Positions 17,905-38,320 of a stretch of DNA of 64,000 bases are shown here, one piece after another; within the stretch, counting starts at the first letter, position 1; the number at the start of each line of letters is the position of its first letter. Origin of the DNA: Branchiostoma floridae (lineage: Eukaryota; Chordata; Leptocardii; Amphioxiformes; Branchiostomatidae); assembly GCF_000003815.2 (NCBI RefSeq), contig NC_049988.1, positions 9,472,896-9,536,895 of the forward strand, in the 5' to 3' direction. Made by a program: the position numbers and the translations under genes. The notes under the pieces are model-generated. The model ran no database searches. It had not been told where the DNA came from and saw only the letters and a list, made by a program, of their open reading frames with translations.

Positions 17905-18170
17905 GCTGTAGTTTTTTTGGGGGCAAAACCGTTTCTCCTCAAATTTGCCCTTGAAGTTTGGTATCAATGTAAAGGTGAGGAACTGGACTGTCCTACTGTG
18001 GACAAAACTGGCTGTGCCCCGGCAAACTGGAGAAAAGATAATCACAAATACACAGACCGAAAATTGCTTTGTTTCGGGGGCCACAACGTTGGCTGAACTT
18101 TTGCAATGCAATAAATATCCACATGGCTGTGCTGGGCAAATCCTGTAGATGTGAAAAAGTATAAACATTA
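17905..18170. repeat. Right arm of the ~270-bp inverted duplication
   Basis: ggcaaaaccgtttctcctca at 17922 is the reverse complement of 17292-17311. Similarity continues to ttatactttttc. The arms are separated by about 570 bp. Confidence 0.9.
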
Positions 18171-18709
18171 TGTAGGTCTGAGGTCTTTTTGTCGCACAAC
18201 AGGCAGTTGTTTATACGCATGCAGCGGGGTCAAACCAGGACAAACTGCGTTCTGGCTTATGACCTGTCCAGAGAACCTGCGCAGAACATGATGCGCATAG
18301 AGCTCTGCGGTTCGACTGATCGTATGTGTAAAGTGTGTAACTTTACGGAGAAGGGACTTAAATTCTCGTCTCAAGTTTCATCCACCTTCTTGTGCAGCCA
18401 GGGTACATATCTGAGTAAAACGTGCTCGAGGCACATCTCCGAACACGGGACCCCCATTTTCCCGAAAGACGGGATACAGTCACAGTCTTTACCTTGGACT
18501 AAAATTGGATTCAAACTTGGGTCTTCTTTTTAATTACGAGGGGAGATCAATGCGTTCTCGGCCTCACCCAGAAATAATAATCAAAACTCAAATTTCAAGG
18601 CAGAAATTCGTAGTATGGAGCTTTTTATCAATATCCTCTAAATCAAAAATCATTGCAGTCATTATTTCCCTGCGTCATACCAATCACAAAAGACATTTAC
18701 CTGACGGTC

Positions 18710-18715
18710 TTTATT
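18710..18715 (-). promoter_or_regulatory. Candidate polyadenylation signal for the GST gene
   Basis: AATAAA on the minus strand, about 110 nt beyond the stop codon, a plausible 3' UTR length. No transcript evidence is available. Confidence 0.45.
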
Positions 18716-18826
18716 AAGGGTCATCGGAAGTAATTCGTAACTGATTGTACATATTTCATACATTTAAAAAAAAAATTATAATCGAACTCCTCGAGGGACT
18801 GAAAAGTTCTGGTCTTGCTCCTTATT

Positions 18827-18910
18827 TCACAGGTTTTTGAAGATTCCACTGGGCGACGTTTTACCCCAGTATGCCGGCCAGGATGTTTTAACAGACGGTC
18901 GCTCCCGCAC
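18827..18910 (-). CDS. GST exon 6 (terminal)
   Basis: 84 nt, residues 188-214, VRERPSVKTSWPAYWGKTSP then SGIFKNL and TGA at 18829-18827. The acceptor is CTTTACAG|GTG. RPSV-x-x-SWP is the conserved family C-terminus. Confidence 0.92.
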   Translation of the reverse strand: MRERPSVKTSWPAYWGKTSPSGIFKNL

Positions 18911-21900
18911 CTGTAAAGTACAGAAGGAAAATTCATTCACACCGCAAAAGGAGAAGAATAAAAACCATGTGTGCATTTACGTATTATGTTATAGGTTGGT
19001 ATGATACCATATTCGAGTTCTTTAGTATCACCAGAGAAAAAAAAAGTATCATATACAGTGACAAGCAAATGAATGTTTAAGATGTGTGCAATGATTTTTA
19101 GCCTACAGTACGTAGGAAAGACATCCATTTGTTTCGAAATTCTTCCTGTCGTTGTTGTTGTTGTGTCATGAATATATCAAGAGACATACTCAAGTTCCAC
19201 TATTGTCGAACCGAATCAAAAAAAGTGAAATCTAAGCCAATGTCCTTACCATGTTGTAGTAAGTTGCTAGTTTAGGATATTTTCCGTCGAGATTTGTCCC
19301 CTCCCACACCAGATAGGCTAGAACTGGGAAGAACACAACATCCGCCATGGTGAAGTCCCCACCAGTAATGTACGATCCCTAAAAATTACAACGAAACGTT
19401 AAAGAAATGACCTAGCCTGGTATCCAGCCGTATTATAGCTCTCGAATCTCTTCTATCCTCTCCGCAAATACGCATTTGTGGAGGGGGCAGAAGTGATTTG
19501 GGAGCTATGATACGGCTGGGTACCAGGCTAGAAATGACCATCATTTACGTACCACGCGTACGTGAAAAGAAAGTCAAAACAGGGCTATTGGGAATGAAAT
19601 GACGAGAAAGATAATTGTGCTATATATGAAGGAAAAGAAAAGGAAAGCTGAAAGCCTCAAATTCCCCCAAGTCTTGATCGTGGGTCCTAAGTAAAGTCTT
19701 ATGTTTCTAGATTTGCCACTTTAATACCCTATATCATGTGTGAATCGGCTTGAAGTATGGCCGAAAAAAGAGCTAGTGTAGAATATGTTGGAGATGGTTC
19801 CTTGAAAGAGTAAGAGAGAAAGATGTTTCTGTTGTGTTGTGGCGTACATGTAGGCATATGAAATGTATCTGACAAAAGCGATAAATTTGTCACGATGCAC
19901 ATGCTCTATTATTATATTGTTACCTGAGTTAGGTAAGCCTCCCAATTGTCGATTTCCTTCGCCAGTTTCTGGTTGTCAGCAGCACCCTACGTGCAGTATA
20001 GAAACATGCTTTTCATACTACAGATCAACTTGAAGAGCTATTCTAGTAACAGCATGTTACTACTTGTAGTTTCCCCAGTTTGTTCGCGTCGGTCTGCTAA
20101 AAAGCGGCCTTTAGCGAATTATAGCTCAACTGCAGTATTATCAGATCCAATAACATCGATTTCCTATATACAGTACATACACGTATTTCGTCGACTGTTC
20201 CTAGCGCGCAGACACACATGCACAGACAAACAGTTACGGACACATACGCACACACACACACACACACACACACACGAACGCGCATGCACATGCACACACA
20301 CACACTACTGATCACTACTACTAGTACTATTTAACATACCAACACACACACACTAACCCACACACTAACCGACAGGCATTTATCCCGTACTACTGTAACA
20401 AAAGTATCACCACATTTTCCGAGCCCTCTTCCTCCCGAACACAGCAGATGGAGGTCGACTCTACCCCGATGGTTTGGGCCTGGAGCATGTGCTGTAAGAC
20501 AGCTGCCTGCTGGATGACGTCATTTGGTATGAGTGACGTACTCTCAAACGCTTTCTGTGGTGTCAGAGGAATAAAGTTTCAAAAGTTTGGCTATCGGAAG
20601 GATTGTTTGTTTGATTCAAACTTTCAGTAGAGGAAACATATCGCCGGCTGTTGTTAAACAAGTGATTCTGTCCTTCACCTCAGCCAATCAGAACTTCCTG
20701 TTGTTACATTTGGGATTTCCCGCCCAAACAGGGCCTGACAAGAAGGCTTCCGAAGGGTTTGTGACCAGCCACTTGGACAGCGTTTCGGACAGTTCTGGAT
20801 GTGTTTCAACAAGTCAGCCATGTTGCAGCTCAGCAACGTTTGAGGCAAGATTAGACTTAGACTTGATTGCGAAAGACTAAAATCATAGATATTGTCAACC
20901 AACGTTATCAAATACTTGAGAGAGTAACGTTAACGTTATTTCTACACCGTTGTCCAGTTTGACTGCATACATCAGGCCCGGGCTAGGATAGAGGGGTGGG
21001 ATAACGGCAAATGTTGATAGGATCAAAGTGTTATTGTGTAATCTACAGTGCTATTATTTAATCTATATCGGTTTGAATTGATTGTATTGTCAAGAGCGGA
21101 AAAAAGAGTTTTATATTAGACAATATCACCCTGTCAATAGCTTTTGTCTTTTTTACATACCTCCACATACAGACATATGGCCAACGACTCCGTGATCAGC
21201 AGCTCCCCATGCGACAGTATCGGGACCTGCAGAAGAAAGGTATGCAGACGTCTAGACCAACTTCGTGCCATTACCCTGACATATCCATGATATCCATAAT
21301 ACTGTAAAATGAAGCTCTACACAATCACTGCGCAATTTTTTCTCGTTTTCTGAACAATATTTGGAATTTTTGATTGTTGTGAGCACTAATCTGAAAGGGA
21401 AATATAGCTCACCAATCGAAGCTATATTTTTTCTAGCAAGAATTACCAGAAATTGTAAATCTTTCGACAGATCAGAGGGTGTCATCAGCTTCTGAGTTTA
21501 CCTCCACAATACGCTCCACCTTGTTCAATTCATTGCAATCTTAATCACCAAGAATTCATTGCAATCTTAATCACCAAGAAGAAATTCATTGCAATCTTAA
21601 TCACCAAGACCTCTTTCAAACGCAATTCATAAATCAATACAGTACAGTTAACAGATTGCCCTTGTGAGAGATTTGTCTTCCTCGGACAGTTACTTTTTCC
21701 CTAATGGACTAGGATGTAGAGCCTCCATGGAAATTCTTGCCACGTGTTTCAAGGTCGTATTATAATAGGTGCCGTGGGGTAGATTCGCGAGAAATGCACT
21801 CAGGAGATATGGACAGATCTTCACAACGCCACATTGAACCACAGGGATCTCTCCAGAGTAACATTTTACATCATTCAATTGTTACTGAACCAGTGGGCGT

Positions 21901-22930
21901 AAGTACTACTTTAAAGAGTGACCTGACCTTGGGGTCAGAGGTCACGATGAAGGTCACGGTCCACTAATGGAGTGTGATACAGCAGGCTATTTGTCACCGG
22001 CTGCTGATGGAAGTAGAAGCACGCCTTTACATGTATATTCATCCTCGTATATCGCCATGTAACATCATTGTGTAGTCCGTAATACTTTCCTCACCGTTCG
22101 GCAAAATCTTCACTTTGAAAGAGCATCCCATATCATAGAATGTTTGAACTACTTAACAGTTCTGCCACCTCTGAACTCTACTTCCTACCATTCTCTAAGA
22201 CATGCCAGAATGGCAGGAAGTAGTGAGTGGGACTAGATCTCACTCATGACGGTGTAATTGACAAGATGACCTGTCAACTGTATACGTATGCAGATATGGC
22301 AGGGTACGTACATGCAGTTCGGAAGTCACTTCACTAGTACTATTGTAAGCATTTACCGGTTGAACAACTTTGCATGCTTTAAGCAGTACAACACTGCCAC
22401 GTATTACGCATAGTTGTACACACAGTGTTGTGTCTGCTATTTACAGACAGTGGCAGTGTTTTATTTGACATATTCATGATGACGTCTGAACCCTTCAGTT
22501 AATTTAACGAGCAGACCATATCCGCTCAGAACTAGGGCAAGAATATTCAAAAATTCCATATGCTGAAAGAAATCAACTCTTAGTTGCACACCATAACTGT
22601 GAGTGACTGCCCTTGTCATAGTGATACGTGTGTGTACGTCTGATAACTTTAAAGTTTAATTCAAAAGCTGAACATAGTTTGGACTACACCATCATTTGTC
22701 GAACTCACAAGTTGTGTACCTGGCGCTGATGGGACATTTTAGACATTCAAGACGTTGTATTTTTGTCTCACCTGGCCTCTTGGATTCAGTTTCAAGATTT
22801 CTTCTGATTTCAGATCGGCGAATGAGACTTCCTTACTGTTGTAGGGTATCCCCTTTTCCTCCAGAGCGATGAGAACAGACATGGACGGCACACTGCCTGA
22901 TGCCCAGTACAGACTGACCTCTGACGCCAT
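18827..22930 (-). CDS. Glutathione S-transferase, rho/A-like class, 6 exons
   Basis: Joined exons 22930-22772, 21226-21161, 20554-20411, 19986-19924, 19378-19250 and 18910-18827 encode 214 residues, slightly short for the family (about 225). The enzyme conjugates glutathione to electrophiles in the cytosol. Residues 1-75 are the thioredoxin-like domain: SLYWASGSVPSMSVLIALEE, NPRGQ-VPIL with the cis-Pro at 55, and the glutathione gamma-glutamyl contact E66-S67. Residues 85-214 are the helical domain: AAVLQHMLQAQ, the N-capping box T154-x-x-D157 in GGDFTMADV, YPKLATYYNM, and RPSVKTSWPAYW near the end. This combination resembles the fish/amphioxus rho class (formerly GSTA-like) more than alpha, mu or pi. 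All introns are phase 0. The exon 3 donor is the least certain point, with two phase-0 candidates three bases apart. Confidence 0.92.
19250..19378 (-). CDS. GST exon 5
   Basis: 129 nt, residues 145-187, GSYITGGDFTMADVVFFPVL to YYNM. The acceptor is TTTTTAG|GGA and the donor ATG|GTAAGG. It carries the N-capping box of the C-terminal domain. Confidence 0.93.
19413..19530. mobile_element. Palindromic MITE, TAGCCTGG family, in GST intron 4
   Basis: The ends tagcctggtatccagccgta and tacggctgggtaccaggcta are near-perfect inverted repeats, and the internal arms also pair (gctctcgaatc). 118 bp, between exons 4 and 5. Confidence 0.8.
19924..19986 (-). CDS. GST exon 4
   Basis: 63 nt, residues 124-144, GAADNQKLAKEIDNWEAYLT then Q. 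The acceptor is CACGTAG|GGT and the donor CAG|GTAACA. It matches the helix before the family's ELxxWExYL segment. Confidence 0.88.
20411..20554 (-). CDS. GST exon 3
   Basis: 144 nt, residues 76-123, KAFESTSLIPNDVIQQAAVL to EEEGSENV. The acceptor is CACCACAG|AAA. The donor is taken as GTG|GTGATA; AAT|GTGGTG, three bases earlier, would remove Val123 and also keep the frame. Confidence 0.82.
21161..21226 (-). CDS. GST exon 2
   Basis: 66 nt, residues 54-75, VPILSHGELLITESLAICLY then VE. The acceptor is TTCTGCAG|GTC and the donor GAG|GTATGT. It contains the cis-Pro and Glu-Ser glutathione contacts. Confidence 0.93.
21534..21613. repeat. Three-copy minisatellite in GST intron 1
   Basis: Three copies of attcattgcaatcttaatca plus ccaaga, spaced about 28 and 31 bp. 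Unlike the LSM12 and receptor arrays, it does not touch a splice junction. Confidence 0.8.
22384..22470. repeat. Short imperfect palindrome
   Basis: aacactgccac at 22390 and gtggcagtgtt near 22450 are exact inverses, about 50 bp apart. Possibly a tiny MITE. Confidence 0.5.
22772..22930 (-). CDS. GST exon 1
   Basis: 159 nt, residues 1-53, MASEVSLYWASGSVPSMSVL to NPRGQ. The longer open frame upstream of ATG 22930 shows no family similarity, so this start is preferred. The donor is CAG|GTGAGA. Confidence 0.92.
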
Positions 22931-23130
22931 GTTGTTTTGAGGAAGGTGTGTTTTTTCAGGGACGTGATATGGTGTCCTTGGGATGTTGTTGTCGGGATGT
23001 ACCAATAGTCTTCTCATTTCAGGAGGAGATTTTTTTTCTACCCTCCCCTTTAGACACCAAGACACAGATTATACTTTCTTTCTTTAGTTGGTCAATACCC
23101 GCCAGAGTGTTAATTTGGAACGACACTTAA

Positions 23131-23740
23131 AGTTATTTGGGAGAGGGGGGCGAGGTTAATACTATAAATGTGTATTCTTGGCAATTTTCACCAATTTCGC
23201 TACATGTACGTACTTTTTGTACCACGATTTTGTCTCAATAAAAAAACGTTTTTAAAGATCTTCAAAGTGGAATGTAAACATGTGGTTCACACGCGCACAT
23301 CAACAAATATGTAACACAGGGATGAGTCAGTATACATGTACAGGTGCTCAGTCAGGTTTTCACAGGACCTCATGTCTTAGTGAAAAATGAACCGTCCCTA
23401 GACTGTCTGGGACAAAAGCCAATTACTGAAGGGTAGCCTTAGGCTGACATCATTCGCCCACCTTCTTGGTGCGACCGAAGGTTTGAAGAAGCGCTGATTT
23501 GCGATTTTCAATATAGGCCCAGATTCTTTATCAAATGCCAGGTATTGTGTTGTTTTGAACAGCGCGCTAGAATCATTAGTGCCTTCGAGGACACCGAAAG
23601 AAAGCAGAATAAAGGCCTGCCTTAGGCACAATCCTGTACGATGGAGCGTCTGCGTGTACAGCATTGTTCAGTCAATTAGGAAAACAGAAAATGACGTGAA
23701 TCATTCCTTAGATCCACGTGCCGTCCTAACTCGTTCACTC
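23131..23740. other. Upstream of GST; nothing recognised
   Basis: No repeat or exon supported. Would contain the GST promoter, but no clear TATA or initiator is assigned. Confidence 0.4.
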
Positions 23741-24276
23741 AAGGCCGTGTTGATGTGATTATGTGGATGGCATCCGCTTATCAATTTTCGGCTGTTTTAC
23801 AACAAAACAAGCTTTCAATAATACTGTATATCGTACAGAGAAGCTGTAAAATGGGAAACATATGCCGTAAATTTAAAAAAAGATAAGTAAAAATGTCTTC
23901 AATAACAAGGTAACAAGCCAAGATCGCTGTATTTTGGTAAAATATGAGCTTCATTTTCCCATTTTGAAGCCCAAAAAATGAACAAAATGAATTTTTCCCG
24001 TATTATTTTGGAATCTGTTGAATACATGTATCAGCAAATATTCAATTCCAAGATGAAAGAACAAAAAGAAGATGTGAAAGAACAAAAATGAATAATCTAC
24101 TTTTCGATATACCATATTCTGTGTGTTCAGTCATTTGTTCAACCTTCCTGACCACATAGATCTCATAATGGAGGCAACATTTTTTGGAGTAAAACTTTTT
24201 TTTTCAATTCGCACTCTCGCACCAGCTTTGAGGTTCCCAGAGGATGCCATCCATCTAATCATATCAATGTGGCTTA
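23741..24276. mobile_element. Non-autonomous TIR element, GGATGACATC family
   Basis: The left end aaggccgtgttgatgtgatt is followed by atgtggatggcatcc. The right end is ggatgccatccatctaatca, then tggctta. The right half is the reverse complement of 4956-5317. Confidence 0.75.
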
Positions 24277-27200
24277 ATAAGGCAATAATCTCTGCCAAAT
24301 AGAATTGTAAGGAAACTATTATTGTGCGCATAATACATGCACACGGATGCAGACTCACCCGTAGTTATTTTGTTAAGAATATTAATTAGACTCAATATTT
24401 ACAGTCTACCAGAGTGTGCTCATCTAGATATGACATAATGGCGTTACAGAGTATAAAACACATAAAAGATGCGATTATGCGTGTCACGACAAAATTACTC
24501 TTGCAAAATACTTTATTCAGGAAAACAACAACACCGAGACTTACATATACATGATTCAATATAAGTACTTCAAAAATAACGGTTGATATCACACGTTTAC
24601 AGCCTGTATTAGGGCTGATAAGAAAACGATATACCAATCTTTGCCTTCAGAACATAAATATGCCACCAACTATTGTACTCAAGCTTTCTGTCTAATATTC
24701 AACGGTACTAAAAATAATTCAAATGAACACAAGAATATACGTCTCACTCTAATAAACGTAATATTAAGCAACATACCACTAAATATATATAACGTCTCCG
24801 ATTAACACAGTAAGAGATAACAAACACACGGGTATATAGATATCGTAGACTAGATGGTCACCACAGATAAATACAGCTTCCGGGCTAAAATATCCATATT
24901 ACATTGTATATTATTCAGCTTCCGAAAAAAACGATATATGTATCAAGGCAATGGCCAGAAGGTAGACGATATGTGTCTTAGCGCTGTTAAATTTCCTATG
25001 TTCAGTTAGAAAAATATATCACTGAATCTCGTCATCTCTGTTCATATCTGTCCAGTAAAATACATAATATTACTGGAGCAAAAAACTCAGCGTCTTGCAG
25101 CTGGAAGATGCTGCATAATTCAGAACAATGACTGTATCATGCCATCTACTTTAACCAATCGACCAAGACGGTATCTTCTTTAACCTTCTGGTCGATGTAA
25201 CTCTACCAAATTTGAAAGCTTATCAATCTTAGTAATTCTTACCCTTAGAAAAAATATCAGCAAAGACCCAAAGTAAAGCATCAACATTCATCAAGTTACG
25301 TCGGCAACATGTCAACGCACATGGCACTGAAATAAGATCACTTTTATACAACAAACACTTCTGAGGTAACAAAGTTAGAGAATACAGTCTATCTTTTTTA
25401 TAATGTACATTAGGCAACTTGGCGAACCAGATCTTAAAAAGGTAAACTATATAATATCATTAGTCCCTGGTAAGGCCAAATACATATTACATTCCCCGGC
25501 TAATCGTTAACTTTCATTTTGCCCGAGTGATATCGAGTCGTAGTTTTGACTCAGGGCAATTCGGACGTAAGTTGTGACCTCTGACCTCACGTGATGTCAT
25601 ATGGCCTCAGAAGTCGCAATAAAGTCGTACTCGGTTACCATTAACTTAAAAAGGCAAAACATCAGACCAAGAAATAGCTGAATATATACATTTTCTGGCT
25701 TATCGTTAAATTTCATCTTGCCTTGATGCTTTCGATCGTCGTTTTGACGCTCAGCTCTTCTGACATAAGTTGTGGCCTCTACACCATCACGTGATGTCAT
25801 AAGGTCACAGGGGTCATCACAAACCGTACTCAGTAACCGTTAAAACCGAGAACACCTGCTAGGGGGCAGTCGATTGGAGGAAAGGTCGTGACTTTGCAGA
25901 TTTTTATACGATCGTGGTTGTAGGCGGAAAATTACACTAACAGGAAAAACTGGGCCCGGTTCAAATCGAGAATGGTTGGGAGCAAAATAAAAGTACAACA
26001 GTAATCAAACTGCAGAAGTTACCGTAACTTCTGTACAGCAAAGAATTGCTAACGGACAACTTTACAATTACATGAAAAAAATACATCTTGCAAGAAAAGC
26101 ATGCTTTTGCGTTTACAAAAATGATCGCTGAACCTAATTTGCAAACACCATCCCAAATGTTACTTAATTAAACTGCACAACATAACCGTATTTGTATATA
26201 GTATACTTCTGTATACGGATCATCATACAAGAAAAGTTAAGATATATATCTTAATAAATATATCATGTCATAGAAAGATATACAGAAATGCTACCGACTG
26301 ACTTCTCTGATCAATAAAATGCAAAAATTGTGACTGGCGACTATGCAGTGTTTTCTGAAGAACATAGGTTTTCTATCTATGTACTTATTCTACGGCCAAC
26401 TTTCCCATGGAAATATGGCTGGAATGATGTGTCAATATCTTCAGTTTGCCCAAATGGATTACATGACTTGGCAAACATATGTACGTCTTCCATCGAATAA
26501 TGGTCTGAAGAGTAGAGGTCTATTCTCAGAGGGGGCTGTGACGTCAAGAAATACGTCAGGTCAAATGGTCGAAATTCCCCACGTCCCCACGTATATCTAT
26601 CTAAAACACTATAGAGGGAGATGGCATAGACATTTGGTAGATAAATATGGACAATATGCACTAGTATATATACTTGTGTGGCTACAAATCGCCGATTGTA
26701 GAAAAATTATGTCAACGGTTCTATATATTCTCATTATACTGCCTCTACTATCTACCGTTTAAGAAGTTACTCATTTACTCGTTTACTATAAAACAAAATC
26801 TTTTTGACCTCCTTGATAAAAACGAAATGAACTTATCAATTTCTCTCCTTTGTCCATATATCTTCACTTTCACTGAGCAGAAGCTCTAAAATGCGACAGA
26901 TTATTAATTTGTAATGACCACTTTTACCTATAAGGTCACTCGAATATTTCTGATATCTTCCAGAGATATCTTCATGTGTCATCATTGTAGGCATCAGCTA
27001 GGGTAGTGCCCCCACACTGAAGCAGTGAGTGTCTTATACAGTGCGAAAATAGTTTAAAACATGCAGATACTAAAACATATTTCAATTCGTGAGAATCGCC
27101 TTTGCTCTCTCAAATCTGTCGCAAAACTGTTATGATCACACGATTGGTATCATAAAAAGAATCTCCGCGTTAGGAAATACCGTCAAACTCCAGCTAGTGG

Positions 27201-27757
27201 TCTGAATCTATTTATCATCAGCTGAGCCCCAGTCACATACGTCGCCTGATTTTTGTCGTCTGATTGTCAGAGACGTTTTCAGAAGCCACTATGACAAATA
27301 TCTACAACCTTTTGTTTTCGTCAAAGAGAGCTCAGTGAAACACAATTCAGTGCTAGCTGGATCTAGCTGGTTCATGAAAATTGACTTGGAATTATGTACG
27401 ATACAGGTACAGAAACAACAATGCCCTCTATTTCCTGTGGTCCATGTAGGCTTGTCAGTAATGGTGTATATAACAGAGACTTATACCAGGGAATTCTTAC
27501 TCTCCAAGCAGAGGTTGGTGGGAAAAATCGTGACCTATTCCTATAATTTTTTTTTCGACCGGCCTTCCCACGTAGGAATTCTGTCCATTCGGCCGCTACG
27601 TATACTTTGTCCAAGTGGTCCCGTATGGATGGAATGCACAAACGATCTCGGTACCGACCGGGCTCTGAAGTCCTGGGGGAGGGGGGCACGGGTTTTACAG
27701 TCATGCTATTGTCACATTTCCGAACCGATGCCCCACCGGGTACTTTACGGCGATGTC
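24277..27757. other. AT-rich region 3' of the receptor gene; possible 3' UTR
   Basis: No coding exon is recognised. The stretch is unusually free of the dispersed repeats seen elsewhere, apart from a MITE end-like stretch at 27498 (actctccaagcagaggtt) and the diverged duplication at 25490-25850. A long 3' UTR is possible but unproven; no close AATAAA was found on the minus strand. Confidence 0.4.
25490..25850. repeat. Diverged two-copy tandem duplication, about 180 bp
   Basis: Both copies contain, in order, gctaatcgttaa / gcttatcgttaa, tcattttgcc / tcatcttgcc, a gtcgt-gttttgac block, gacctc / gcctct and cacgtgatgtcata. Located about 2 kb beyond the receptor stop. Confidence 0.8.
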
Positions 27758-35706
<7,949 letters not shown>

Positions 35707-36032
35707 GGTGTTAACCGGATTTTCAACGGCTGCAGTTTTACAGAAGGAACGATTTGAGTAGACGATTAACTTGGTCCTGTTTTAGTCCAAAATTTGAAAT
35801 TTTTTGTCTCAAAGTCAAAACGACTAACCATCGAATGTTATGAATCTAAGAGGCACACTTGTGTCTCAGACACTGCGTTCACATAGTGTCCAGTCACAAC
35901 ACGTAATATCCCCAGCCGCTCGGTTACAAACATGTGTCACACAGCAGTAGAACTCACGAGAAGCACCCAGGACAGTTTGTCTGAAAAGAGAAAATGTGTA
36001 CATTAATTATCTGGAAATCGTCTAGAACGTAT

Positions 36033-36196
36033 TAGCCTGGGTACCATCCGGATAGTAGTTCGCTCCTATGCTCGCTTCTGGAAGAGCAAAGAATTGATAT
36101 ATAGATAGTGTATAATGAATGTCAGAGCTAGAAGCGACTGTATATAGTATATGATGAACGCCGGAGCGAACTACTTTCCGGATGGTACCCAGGCTA
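36033..36196. mobile_element. Palindromic MITE, TAGCCTGG family, upstream of the receptor
   Basis: tagcctgggtaccatccgga is inverted as tccggatggtacccaggcta. It lies 330 bp upstream of the receptor ATG. Confidence 0.85.
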
Positions 36197-36292
36197 AGAA
36201 CATATGCCATCATTCTTGAGTGTATACAAAAAAATACGATAAACATGAAGTCTAGACTACCTGAGTGGGAAGAAAACAATACATTGGCAAGC

Positions 36293-36318
36293 ACTCACTC
36301 ACTCACTCACTCACTCAC
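36293..36318. repeat. (ACTC)n microsatellite
   Basis: Six to seven tandem tetranucleotides. Confidence 0.9.
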
Positions 36319-36879
36319 GGCCGGTAACCACATTGGTCGTAGGGGCTCCACGACATTCACAAGCAGTGATCTTTTCTCGTCAGCAGTGATGCGTCGCCTA
36401 ATAACCAATCAAATGGCAGGATACCCCATCATCGGGCATCAAAGAAATGACTTGACAGTTTCATTTAGCGCTCGTGTGACAGTAGGCCTAGAGCACAGTT
36501 TAACAAGAAACCAGCGGGCTTTACAGGTCCAATTACAGGTAGATATGAATGACAGGTTTTTAACATAAAAGCTGATGCAGTCGAAAACCTGGGTTAAAAA
36601 CCAATTACATCAGAAATATAAGGCTTTGTCTCTTGGTACCGCGTTTTTACTTACTGTTCACGAATTCTATCTTTGGATTGTTATTGTACAGTATTCTGAT
36701 GACTCCCCGTTTTCTACAACATTAAGCTCCTACGCATACAGCGCAATGGACCGTCTAGTCTCTGAGATGCTATCATATCATTTCACAAGAAAGTAATTAC
36801 TACAGAAGAAAGGAATTCCAGATATTGTGAAACGAGGTGACAAAGTTTCTACCTTTTGCAATTACGTGATAATGTAGGT

Positions 36880-37172
36880 ATCACGATTTTTCTCAAAGAG
36901 GCTATCAAGACAATGATAAAAGAAATGAACTATACATGCATGTACAAAATCTATTCCCCTATTCATATTTCTAATGAAACTAGACCAACCATCGATCATA
37001 AAACATATCCGTTCTTTTATCTCCACCATGAATGAAAAGCGAGAAGAAGTTGAATTTATCAAACAGTTTCTAACGTTATTTTTACCTTGTAGGTGTTAGA
37101 TGTATTTCTTCAACATCTTGTTGCGACCTGTATTTAGCCCGGTGTGGCAATAATGGTCTTCATTCATGAACT
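36880..37172 (+). mobile_element. LINE 3' end
   Basis: Shares accatcgatcata, cttttatctcc, gttgaatttatc and tagcccggtgtggcaa with 38490-38737. Ends ggtcttcattcat. Confidence 0.75.
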
Positions 37173-37354
37173 AGAAAAAATAGACAATATACATAAAAGC
37201 CCACTCTGAGAAAAAAAATGTCGCTGTATGCATATCATACCTGAAAACATGTACAGTCTATGACTGTATCTGGTATCTAGGACACAACCCAAATTCTGAG
37301 ACCAGTGCAATAACCGACCGATATCTGTGGACGGTATCCGATGACGGAAAAATT

Positions 37355-37740
37355 AGCTTCTTTTTTAATTGAAGCAACAAAACATGGTATCATGAACAAC
37401 TAAAATTTCTGTGTATTCAAGACCTCGAGGTGCACAAGCTGACTCTAGTGCAGTAGACTGGTATCACTTACCAAGTTGACAACTACAAGTATGGCTACCA
37501 TATTGGTGACACTTTTACTATCGAACCAGTTTCTACGAAAAAATGAACTCTTTTTTAATTGAAGCGACAAAACAGGATATCATAACAAAGTCTTTTATTT
37601 TGGTATTCAAGAGGTGCACAAAGTGACTCTAGTGTGATGGACAGGCATCACTTACCAAGTTGACAACTACAGTCATGGCTACCACATTGGTGCCACACTG
37701 TCACCACTTTTAGCATCGAACCATTTTCTACTTCTTCAAC
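37355..37740. repeat. Two-copy tandem duplication, about 190 bp, in a GGATGACATC-family remnant
   Basis: cttttttaattgaagc, gaggtgcaca and cttaccaagttgacaactac each occur twice. Downstream, gatgatatccatcaactttacttg (37916-37939) resembles the family's inverted end. Confidence 0.75.
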
Positions 37741-38320
37741 AACTGACGGTTATGGCTACATGTTCCTTACTAGTGTTACTTCTACAAGTTCAGTCAAGGC
37801 TACCACACGACATATTTTCCCATTTTAGTATTTTCTCATCATGTTCATCATTTCCGAAGGGGAAGAATTCTTCTATCTATTTTTTAAAATCATGCAAAAG
37901 TTAACGAGGACGCTGATGATATCCATCAACTTTACTTGCTGTGGCTATATGTCAGGATGCTAGGGCTATGTAAGGGAGTCCTTAATATCCAATTAAGCAT
38001 ATTTCTACGGGGCTGACCAGTAACCAGTCCCACGGGACAGGCCGGAGATCCGGCTGAGTGCTGGTCAGCTCCTCAGAGATCTGACTTGGAGATTTGAAGT
38101 CATACCAGAAACCCGCATGACCCTCATATATAATTAGAATTGGATACTCTCTTATCAACTAGAAGAGTGATCGTGCTGGATTGAGAGTGACGCAAGAACC
38201 CCAATCTAACAATTAACGATCCTTTTCTTCTTGAATAGCTGTCCAAATATAGCAATGAGTGGCAGGCTCATTAGGACTTGGGCGAAAGTGGGACGAAAAT
38301 CCACTCTAACGGACACCGCT

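Noticed and set aside
20097-20315. CA-rich open frames near 20250
   Set aside because: Produced by (CA)n sequence in GST intron 3.
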